Assembly: GCA_964594665.1 (NCBI GenBank)
Contig: CAZQNY010000058.1
Span: 1 to 18,876 of the forward strand
Direction: 5' to 3'
Source of the DNA: BM520 sp964594665
GTDB lineage: Bacteria > Bacteroidota > Bacteroidia > Bacteroidales > BM520
DNA length: 18,876 bases
Shown in pieces: positions 8,255 through 13,023 of the stretch (position 1 is its first letter; each line of letters starts with the position of its first letter). The notes beneath the pieces are model-generated. The model was not told where the DNA came from and did not search any database. It saw only the letters and a program-made list of their open reading frames with translations. A program made the position numbers and the translations under genes.

Positions 8255-8631
8255 TTATTTATCACTAATCGACTTCAGTCTCTTCTGAATTCTATTCTTG
8301 GAAACTTTACTCACGCCACAATCAGCAGCGAAATCAGGCCATAAAGAAATTGCCTCCTGAACCTGGTTGATAATGATATTTGCATTTTTTATGCTAAAGA
8401 TATCAGCTAATTCCAAAAGTTGTTTTCTGCCAGGATTTGCTCCTTCACCGTTCACCAGGGTACTGTGTTCGTTGATTGCAGTTGATGAATAGGTTAAATC
8501 ATTTACATAAAGTGGATCAATCTATCTTCAAGAATCAGTTTTCCAACAAGTATTTCACATTTTGAGAATTGAATAAATACATTCAGTGATTTAGTCCCAT
8601 GTGGTGAATTTATATACCTTTTAATCTTCAT
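8255..8631 (-). pseudogene. hipA: HipA-family toxin, internally deleted remnant
   Basis: The reading frame starts at an ATG (8631-8629) that overlaps the antitoxin stop as TAATG. It encodes about 42 residues (MKIKRYINSPHGTKSLNVFI, then a VGKLILEDRLIHF segment) typical of a HipA N-terminal lobe, and then hits TAA at 8505-8503. In another frame, from about 8518, the sequence reads DPLYVNDLTYSSTAINEHS, then VNGEGANPGRKQLLELA and a helical C-terminus ending at 8255. This is the conserved C-terminal end of HipA kinases. The middle of the protein, including the ATP-binding and catalytic aspartates (a family of about 300-440 residues), is missing. HipA toxins phosphorylate glutamyl-tRNA synthetase or other targets; this copy cannot do so. 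The fusion point lies near 8505-8520. Confidence 0.82.
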
Positions 8632-8978
8632 TACTTTAATGATTTATATAAATCTTCAACTTTTTTATTTCCTTTTGGTACAAGTAATTCCTCGAAATCA
8701 GAAAGACGTTCTAAAGCTTCTGCTATTTTTAATAAAGATTCAAAAGATATCCGGCCGGTACGTTCAAAGCGTTTAATGCTACCATACGAAACACCGGATT
8801 TTACTGAAAGGTCGGCTTGTGTAAGTTTTAACTCCTTTCGTAAGGCTGCCGTATTTGATGCTGTTGATAATAAAACATCGGATGGCAGTTTGTTAACACT
8901 AAATTTCCCCCATGAAACCCCGTGTTTCCTCGGTGGGACTCCGTGTTCCTTATCTATTATCAAATAAAAACCCACCAA
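8631..8978 (-). CDS. HipB-like XRE-family antitoxin, N-terminus altered
   Basis: 115 codons as drawn from the ATG at 8978. Residues from about 42 form a helix-turn-helix of the XRE type: ALRKELKLTQADLSVKSGVSYGSIKRFERTG, followed by ISFESLLKIAEALERLSDFEELL, as in antitoxins placed directly before hipA. The first 25 or so residues (EHGVPPRKHGVSWGKF) are a translation of a dispersed repeat, not of the antitoxin family. Homologous N-termini usually begin close to the KLPSDVLL segment (residues 31-38), yet no ATG exists there (it reads GTT AAC AAA CTG). So either the upstream ATG is now used, or a weak start is, or the gene is broken. Its normal roles are operator binding and neutralising HipA. 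The hipA partner is a remnant, so this is probably a decaying locus. Confidence 0.7.
   Translation of the reverse strand: MVGFYLIIDKEHGVPPRKHGVSWGKFSVNKLPSDVLLSTASNTAALRKELKLTQADLSVKSGVSYGSIKRFERTGRISFESLLKIAEALERLSDFEELLVPKGNKKVEDLYKSLK
8914..8954 (-). repeat. Dispersed palindromic repeat, copy 1
   Basis: On the minus strand it reads GATAAGGAACACGGAGTCCC followed by ACCGAGGAAACACGGGGTTTC. It covers the TAA stop of the DUF2284 gene (8952-8950) and the first codons of the HipB-like frame. Copies 2 and 3 share the core in the same orientation. Confidence 0.85.
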
Positions 8979-9498
8979 AATAAAACACCTTATCTGTTCC
9001 CCATTTATAAGTCATCCCACACTTCTCAGCTAAAGCGGATACATTGATACAATAGGCCTCCAGTGATACTCTTTTTCTCTCCGGGTATTTGCAGGGTTCA
9101 TTATTAATAACAGTGCACTCCTCACAAACCGTGCAGGCGCCGGCTCTCAGATCAAGATGGTCTCCGATGTGTAAGGCAATTTCATCTTTAATGCGATCTG
9201 AAACCTCATTATGAATGTTATGCGCCTCTTTCATACCAGCATAATCGCTTAAGTCTTGAATGCTTCCAATGGTTTGAATGACCAGGGCTTTTTTGTATTG
9301 CTTTGCCTCGGCTATTACCTCACTTGTCTCTCCAACATGGGGAGGACAACCATAATTTTTTCCAAAGTAGCCGCATTTATTGTCTTCGCAATATTTACGT
9401 AAACTCTCATCAAATGGAATATCTTCAACATCAATTATGGATGCTTTATGGGCGCCGTTTTTTAGGCATATGTTTATTAGATTGTTTTCTTTAATCAT
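8950..9498 (-). CDS. DUF2284 family predicted metal-binding protein
   Basis: 182 residues, close to the normal family size. The cysteine pattern is diagnostic: C-x5-C-x8-C near residues 33-51 (within CEDNKCGYFGKNYGCPPHVG), then ACTVCEECTVINNEPCKYP and a final EAYCINVSALAEKCGM. These cysteines are thought to hold a metal or Fe-S cluster; the biochemical role of the family is unknown. It is a soluble, probably cytoplasmic protein with no signal peptide. It lies 59 bases after the TetR gene on the same strand, so the two could share a transcript that runs divergently from the riboswitch-controlled Fe-S gene. Its stop codon is formed within repeat copy 1. Confidence 0.85.
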   Translation of the reverse strand: MIKENNLINICLKNGAHKASIIDVEDIPFDESLRKYCEDNKCGYFGKNYGCPPHVGETSEVIAEAKQYKKALVIQTIGSIQDLSDYAGMKEAHNIHNEVSDRIKDEIALHIGDHLDLRAGACTVCEECTVINNEPCKYPERKRVSLEAYCINVSALAEKCGMTYKWGTDKVFYFGGFLFDNR

Positions 9499-9557
9499 GT
9501 GATAGTGAGTTTTTTTAAAGATAATGCATGTTTGGCATGAACTTAAGGAAACCGGGA

Positions 9558-10148
9558 TTAAATAATAAACCCCAGATCCCCTTCAATAATTTTCATGAAG
9601 CTCATAGCCATCTCATCCACATCCATCTGAACACTGGAATAGACCCAGACATCGTAAACCACCAGCGAGAAATTTGCCAGTGCACGAATCATGCATTTTC
9701 CCTGAATGGAGTTTATATAGCTTTCGGGTGTTGGGTGAAGCTTTTCAAAAATTACTGTCGTGATGTCCTGATTTAATTTTTCCATAATGCAATCCATCCC
9801 GATACTCTTGAGGTTTCTGTAGATCTCTTTTTGGGAGGACCAGTATTGAAAGTACCTTTTCACTTGCAATTGAAAGATCTCTTTGATGGACTTTCCTTCC
9901 TGAAGCATTGATTGGAATGGTTCCATGTAGTCGTAATACCAGTTTGTTTTATAGTAAAAATATGGAACATCTTTCATCTCATTAAAATGGGCATAAAAGG
10001 TCGATCGGTTATAATTCGCTTTTTCACATAATTCTCTAACCGATATTGTTTTTCCGGGATGCTCATTTAACAGCTCAAAAAAAGCATTGGTGAGCAGGGT
10101 TTTTGACCGATGCTCTTTCTTACCCATATTTTCCGACAATTTATCCAT
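9558..10148 (-). CDS. TetR/AcrR-family transcriptional regulator
   Basis: 196 residues. The N-terminal DNA-binding domain shows the TetR pattern: SKTLLTNAFFELLNEHPGKT, then ISVRELCEKANYNRSTFYAHF at about residues 35-55, with the conserved helix-turn-helix and the Tyr-x-His-Phe end. The C-terminal half is all-helical and would bind an unknown small ligand. Start at 10148, or at the Met of codon 8 (10127). It is transcribed divergently from the cobalamin-riboswitch gene. A perfect 16-bp palindrome at 10208-10223 in the shared intergenic region is the best candidate operator, implying control of the Fe-S gene and probably of itself. DUF2284 follows on the same strand. Confidence 0.88.
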   Translation of the reverse strand: MDKLSENMGKKEHRSKTLLTNAFFELLNEHPGKTISVRELCEKANYNRSTFYAHFNEMKDVPYFYYKTNWYYDYMEPFQSMLQEGKSIKEIFQLQVKRYFQYWSSQKEIYRNLKSIGMDCIMEKLNQDITTVIFEKLHPTPESYINSIQGKCMIRALANFSLVVYDVWVYSSVQMDVDEMAMSFMKIIEGDLGFII

Positions 10149-10183
10149 TGTGTTTAATACCCAACAGTTTGCATGTTTTGTTG

Positions 10184-10215
10184 GTTGACGACTATCATTT
10201 ACAAAAATACTTTTG
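10184..10215 (+). promoter_or_regulatory. Promoter of the cobalamin-riboswitch transcript
   Basis: GTTG at 10184-10187, a 20-base spacer, then TACTTTTG (10208-10215), an exact match to the Bacteroidota -7 consensus TAnnTTTG. It lies just upstream of the riboswitch, where a leader promoter is expected. Confidence 0.65.
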
Positions 10216-10223
10216 CAAAAGTA
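10208..10223. promoter_or_regulatory. Candidate TetR operator: 16-bp perfect palindrome
   Basis: TACTTTTGCAAAAGTA is a perfect inverted repeat with no spacer. Its left half is exactly the -7 box of the plus-strand promoter, and its right half makes the same TACTTTTG box on the minus strand, towards the tetR gene. TetR-family proteins typically bind 14-20 bp palindromes in divergent intergenic regions, so a repressor here would block the promoter directly. Confidence 0.6.
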
Positions 10224-10230
10224 AGAAATA

Positions 10231-10330
10231 AAATTGTCAAGGAAGTTCGGTTAGATTCCGACGCTGTCCCGCAACTGTGAAGCCCAAAAGCGAAGCCAGA
10301 CACTTGTAATAATGCCTCGGGGATAAGGCG
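10231..10330 (+). ncRNA. Cobalamin (B12) riboswitch aptamer
   Basis: The leader holds the hallmark cobalamin-aptamer elements in order: GGAAGTTCGGTTAGATTCCG (10241-10260), the highly conserved CTGTCCCGCAACTGTGA (10264-10280), and the B12-box region GAAGCCAGACACTTG (10292-10306). A CAAG (10238-10241) can pair with CTTG (10303-10306) to close the core. A hairpin TGCCT/AGGCG (10313-10330) shows a CGGGGATA loop that could kiss the GCCC at 10282-10285, as the L5-L13 contact does in this class. The boundaries are approximate. It precedes the Fe-S gene at 10383 by about 50 bases and is followed by a terminator hairpin, so binding of B12 would be expected to reduce expression. Confidence 0.9.
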
Positions 10331-10363
10331 CAAAAATCAAACACCATTGTGGGTGTTTTTTGC
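10330..10363 (+). terminator. Riboswitch expression platform (intrinsic terminator)
   Basis: AACACC pairs with GGTGTT across an ATTGTG loop and runs into a T tract, with outer pairing GCAAAAA/TTTTTGC extending the stem past a small bulge. It lies between the aptamer and the start codon at 10383, the usual place for a ligand-controlled terminator. Confidence 0.75.
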
Positions 10364-10382
10364 AAACCTAAAAATTTAGCTC

Positions 10383-11120
10383 ATGTCATTAAAACAAGAA
10401 ATTAAGGACTTTATGAATTCCATTGGAGTTGAAGTTGTAAACTTTGCAGGGCCCGGTCGTTTTGACGGACCTCCATCATTGGATCCCGAATATGTTCTGA
10501 AAGGAGCAAAATCTGTCGTGTGTTTTGCCATCCCTATGGATGTGCCAGCGATCTATGATTTTTTGAGCAAAAAAACAGCTGTTTCTCATAACATTGACCA
10601 ATTTAGAGGTCATCAACGCATGATGCACATAGCTGTAAAACTGGTCGATTTTATACGTTCAAAAGGGTATCAGGCTGAGTATGACGTTCCTAATTCTGTA
10701 TGGAGAAAAACAGTTAACCCATTAGCTATGACTCCACGATTTTCACATCGCTATGCTGCGATTGTAAGTGGTTTAGCAGGGATGGGTTTGTCTGGAAATG
10801 TAGTGAATGAGAAATATGGCGCATCAATGTATATTAACTCAGTTATTACAGATGCAGTGCTTGAAAGTGACCCAATGATTCCTGCCCGAAAGATATTTGA
10901 CGAAACGTGTCAACATTGTATGGCATGTGCTGCAGCTTGTCCCACAAAGATGTTTGAAAATCATGAAGAAGAGTATTCACTGCTGAATGGAGAATTGTAT
11001 CCTCGTGGTAAAAAACGTGATGTTTATTTATGTACTGTGGAGATTGGCGCGGCTGATGCTTTGAATGGAAAACCGGCAAAATCCAAATCCAAAACAAAAT
11101 CTGCCGCAGCAGTATTATAA
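10383..11120 (+). CDS. 4Fe-4S protein related to QueG / corrinoid-dependent reductases
   Basis: 245 residues, cytoplasmic, no signal peptide. Residues 34-50 (DPEYVLKGAKSVVCFAIP) and 120-160 (FSHRYAAIVSGLAGMGLSGN, YGASMYINSVITDAVLESD) match the fold shared by epoxyqueuosine reductase QueG and reductive dehalogenases, which bind cobalamin. A ferredoxin-type cluster motif C176-x2-C179-x2-C182-x3-C186-P follows. Unlike full QueG (about 310-380 residues, two clusters) there is no second cysteine quartet; only C217 lies beyond, and the protein ends in a Lys/Ser/Ala-rich tail. Control by a B12 riboswitch supports a link to corrinoids, but the reaction is unknown. It probably is not the housekeeping QueG. 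An NrtS-like gene follows 26 bases downstream, and tetR is divergent. Confidence 0.78.
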   Translation: MSLKQEIKDFMNSIGVEVVNFAGPGRFDGPPSLDPEYVLKGAKSVVCFAIPMDVPAIYDFLSKKTAVSHNIDQFRGHQRMMHIAVKLVDFIRSKGYQAEYDVPNSVWRKTVNPLAMTPRFSHRYAAIVSGLAGMGLSGNVVNEKYGASMYINSVITDAVLESDPMIPARKIFDETCQHCMACAAACPTKMFENHEEEYSLLNGELYPRGKKRDVYLCTVEIGAADALNGKPAKSKSKTKSAAAVL

Positions 11121-11146
11121 CACCGCTATTAATTTTGAATATATCA

Positions 11147-11386
11147 ATGAGTAGAATTGTGAAGATGGGAACCTGGAACCTGATATTCTCAAAACAAGTA
11201 GTTAAAACAGCCATTAAACTATCTCTAATCGTCGGGACCATACTGGGATTTATAAACCATGGTCCCGACATTATTGGCCACACCCTCACACATAGTCAGA
11301 AGATACAAATCATGGTTACCTATCTGGTGCCGTATTCTGTGTCGACGTACTCTTCGGTGAAATCGATTTTGCAGATTAAAAATTAA
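11147..11386 (+). CDS. nrtS: NrtS-like small membrane protein (nitrate/nitrite transporter family)
   Basis: 79 residues from the ATG at 11147; a TTG at 11135 or an ATG at 11165 are other possible starts. Two hydrophobic segments are evident: VVKTAIKLSLIVGTILGFIN and IQIMVTYLVPYSVSTYSSVK. The pattern K.AL.VGTIL..INHG..I ... KI..TYLVPY.VSTY..V matches the NrtS family, first described in cyanobacteria as small two-helix proteins for nitrate/nitrite uptake. It lies 26 bases after the B12-controlled Fe-S gene on the same strand and may be in the same transcript. Its TAA stop lies within repeat copy 2. No nitrate reductase genes are in view, so transport of nitrate here is inferred only from the family name. 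Confidence 0.75.
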   Translation: MSRIVKMGTWNLIFSKQVVKTAIKLSLIVGTILGFINHGPDIIGHTLTHSQKIQIMVTYLVPYSVSTYSSVKSILQIKN

Positions 11387-11426
11387 GGAACACAGTGTTT
11401 CCTCAGTGGGACTCCGTGTACTTATC
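11384..11426 (-). repeat. Dispersed palindromic repeat, copy 2
   Basis: On the minus strand it reads GATAAGTACACGGAGTCCC, then ACTGAGGAAACACTGTGTTCC and TTA. The outer arms (AAGTACACGG and CTGTGTTCCTT) are imperfect complements, so it can form a hairpin. It fills the space between the convergent nrtS and parE genes and starts on the nrtS stop codon. Confidence 0.85.
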
Positions 11427-11432
11427 TTTAAT

Positions 11433-11729
11433 TTATTCCTTGATTCTACTTTTCAAATCCATCCTCTCATGCAGGATTCTTATTACCTGAACCTCAAATT
11501 CTGTAATCTGTTGATAGAATATGATATGTCTTCCTGATTTTAATCCCAAAAGGTTTTTACTTATTTCAGGATATGATTTTCCAATACCAGGATTTTCTCC
11601 AATCGCTTTACATGCTGATTTTATAGAAAGATAATATCTATCCGCTTGCTCTTCAGACCATTTGTGTAAAGTGTATTCCCAAATATCATTCAAATCGTCG
11701 ATTGCCTTTTGCCTGAAAATAACGTTCAT
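11433..11729 (-). CDS. parE: ParE/RelE-superfamily toxin
   Basis: 98 residues, the usual size. The ParE pattern is clear: an N-terminal strand (MNVIFRQKAIDDLNDIWEYT), a helical hairpin (WSEEQADRYYLSIKSACKAI, then ENPGIGKSYPEI), and the beta-strand core LLGLKSGRHIIFYQQI and VQVIRILHERMDL, where the conserved R-H-I-I-F-Y and I-R-I-L-H-E-R-M-D segments lie. ParE toxins usually poison DNA gyrase, whereas RelE relatives cleave mRNA; the H.RMD ending favours ParE. It follows the antitoxin gene after 4 bases, giving a two-gene operon. Both genes look intact, in contrast to the nearby hipBA remnant. Repeat copy 2 lies just past its stop. Confidence 0.92.
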   Translation of the reverse strand: MNVIFRQKAIDDLNDIWEYTLHKWSEEQADRYYLSIKSACKAIGENPGIGKSYPEISKNLLGLKSGRHIIFYQQITEFEVQVIRILHERMDLKSRIKE

Positions 11730-11733
11730 TATG

Positions 11734-11973
11734 CTATCTACTTTTGGCTTTGAGTATATTTAAGTTATCATCAAAATCGAAATCCTCTACCATCGGACTC
11801 TCTAATCCTTCCTGAATGGCATTTTTTAGCGCAATTGTTTTGCTCTCTTCGTTCTCCAATAGGCGAAGTCCGGCGCGAATTACTTCGCTTACATTTTTAT
11901 ACCGTCCTGTTGATACCTGCGCCTGAACAAATTGATCAAAATAGTTTCCAAGTGATACAGATGTATTTTTCAT
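11734..11973 (-). CDS. parD: ParD-family antitoxin
   Basis: 79 residues. The N-terminal half is a ribbon-helix-helix DNA-binding domain of the ParD/CopG type: KNTSVSLGNYFDQFVQAQVS, then GRYKNVSEVIRAGLRLLENE. The C-terminal half (IALKNAIQEGLESPMVEDFD) is the acidic tail that wraps the toxin. The protein should dimerise, bind its own operator and neutralise the ParE encoded 4 bases downstream. A TTACCAA/TTGGTAA inverted repeat lies 22 bases before the start and overlaps a TAACTTTG -7 box on this strand, fitting autoregulation. Confidence 0.92.
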   Translation of the reverse strand: MKNTSVSLGNYFDQFVQAQVSTGRYKNVSEVIRAGLRLLENEESKTIALKNAIQEGLESPMVEDFDFDDNLNILKAKSR

Positions 11974-11989
11974 ATCATACGATTTGCCG

Positions 11990-12011
11990 CAAAGTTACCA
12001 ATTTTTGGTAA
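11990..12011 (-). promoter_or_regulatory. parDE promoter -7 box with overlapping operator-like inverted repeat
   Basis: On the minus strand TAACTTTG (11997-11990) is an exact TAnnTTTG match. The inverted repeat TTACCAA-TTT-TTGGTAA (11995-12011) overlaps its upstream edge. It lies just before the parD ATG (11973). No good -33 TTG is visible at the right distance. Confidence 0.5.
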
Positions 12012-12027
12012 ATGAATTATTTTTATA

Positions 12028-12061
12028 ATAAGGAACACTGTGGGACTCGGTGCTCCTTATC
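12028..12061 (-). repeat. Dispersed palindromic repeat, copy 3 (short form)
   Basis: On the minus strand it reads GATAAGGAGCACCGAGTCCC then ACAGTGTTCCTTAT. The arms AAGGAACACTG and CGGTGCTCCTT are near-perfect complements around a TGGGACT loop. Compared with copy 2 it lacks about 11 bases in the middle (TGAGGAAACAC). Confidence 0.85.
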
Positions 12062-12066
12062 TATAA

Positions 12067-12099
12067 TATAAAAGGCCATACCCATCAGGTACAGCCTTT
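12067..12099 (-). terminator. Probable terminator after yebC
   Basis: AAAGGC (12071-12076) pairs with GCCTTT (12094-12099), with additional TACC/GGTA pairing inside. On the minus strand the stem is followed by TTTTATATT. It sits 24 bases past the yebC stop. Confidence 0.6.
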
Positions 12100-12122
12100 C
12101 AAATATCATATTTTACAATCTC

Positions 12123-12866
12123 TTAATCCAGCTCCGCCATCAGCTCGTCTGTCATCTCCATGTTATGATAAACGTTGGTTACATCATCATCCTCTTCGAA
12201 AGCGTCGATCATCTTCATTACCTTTTTGGCCGATTCCAGATCAAGTGTTTCTGTGTTGTTAGGAATACGTTGTAGCTCGGCACTCTCGGGCTCGATGTTC
12301 ATCTCTTCCAGCTTCTTCATCATATTACCAAAGTCGTCCATGCTGGTAGTAATGGTGATCATACCATCTTCCACCTCAAAATCTTCAGCTCCGGCATCGA
12401 TAATCTCAAGCTCTATCTCATCAAGATCCAGTTCGCCCTGCTTAATAGTGAAGATGCCTTTTCGATCAAAGAGAAAACTTAACGAGCCATTTTTCCCCAT
12501 ACTGCCGTTATATTTATTGTATATGGCACGTACATTGGCAACAGTACGTTGAGTATTATCCGACATTGCCTCTACGAAAACTGCAATACCATGAGCAGCG
12601 TATCCTTCGTAAGATAGCTCTTCCCAGTTGGCAGCATCCTTGTCGCTACCTTTATTAATGGCACGTTGAATATTATCCTTAGGCATACTACATCCTCTGG
12701 CATTTGAAATGGCCAAACGTAATCGTGGGTTTGCATCCGGGTCAGGGCCGCTTTCTTTTACTGCAATTGTAATATCTTTAATAATTTTTGAGAACATTTT
12801 TGAACGCTTGGCGTCATTTGCTCCCTTCTTTCTCTTAATGGTTGACCATTTATTGTGTCCTGACAT
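12123..12866 (-). CDS. yebC: YebC/PmpR family protein (TACO1 family)
   Basis: 247 residues, the usual length. The start MSGHNKWSTIKRKKGANDAK and the following RSKMFSKIIKDITIAVKESG and NPRLRLAISNARGCSMPKDN are the highly conserved N-terminal domain. SYEGYAAHGIAVFVEAMSDN and NGSLSFLFDRKGIF mark domains 2 and 3, and the C-terminus is rich in Asp and Glu. The family was long annotated as transcriptional regulators; more recent work on YebC and mitochondrial TACO1 supports a role in translation of difficult sequences such as proline stretches. Single gene, followed by its own terminator; the LytTR regulator is divergent, 157 bases away. It marks a return to core genome after the accessory island. 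Confidence 0.97.
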   Translation of the reverse strand: MSGHNKWSTIKRKKGANDAKRSKMFSKIIKDITIAVKESGPDPDANPRLRLAISNARGCSMPKDNIQRAINKGSDKDAANWEELSYEGYAAHGIAVFVEAMSDNTQRTVANVRAIYNKYNGSMGKNGSLSFLFDRKGIFTIKQGELDLDEIELEIIDAGAEDFEVEDGMITITTSMDDFGNMMKKLEEMNIEPESAELQRIPNNTETLDLESAKKVMKMIDAFEEDDDVTNVYHNMEMTDELMAELD

Positions 12867-12936
12867 ATTAACTATATTTTATTGATTTCTTATTTCCATT
12901 ATATTTTGAGTTTGTAAAAATACAATTTTTTTCAAT

Positions 12937-12957
12937 AATATTACGCCCTGTAATATT
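12937..12957. repeat. Inverted repeat in the yebC / response-regulator intergenic region
   Basis: AATATTAC (12937-12944) and GTAATATT (12950-12957) are perfect 8-bp complements around GCCCT. It lies between two divergent genes and could be a protein-binding site. AT-rich composition makes chance possible. Confidence 0.35.
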
Positions 12958-12976
12958 GAGTGCATTTCTTTCTCTG

Positions 12977-13007
12977 ATTGCCTGTTTATAGCTTTTTATT
13001 ATATTTG
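12977..13007 (+). promoter_or_regulatory. Promoter of the LytTR response regulator
   Basis: ATTG (12977-12980), a 19-base spacer, then TATATTTG (13000-13007), an exact match to TAnnTTTG. It lies 17 bases before the ATG at 13024, leaving a very short leader. Confidence 0.65.
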
Positions 13008-13023
13008 TCATTCATTTTTGAGG

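Noticed and set aside
8461..8485. Possible fourth repeat copy (GAACACAG on the minus strand)
   Set aside because: The match is only 8 bases and falls inside the conserved NEHSTLVNGEG coding motif of HipA.
10981..11140. Frameshift that would restore a second 4Fe-4S cluster in the QueG-like protein
   Set aside because: The other two frames around 11010-11120 reach stops quickly and show no cysteine quartet.
8914..12061. Three similar repeats considered as a CRISPR array
   Set aside because: Spacing is about 2.4 kb and 0.6 kb, copies vary in length, and no cas genes are present.
12175..12552. 125-codon plus-strand frame rich in serine, opposite yebC
   Set aside because: It is the reverse strand of a strongly conserved gene; the serine richness comes from the Asp/Glu codons of YebC read backwards.
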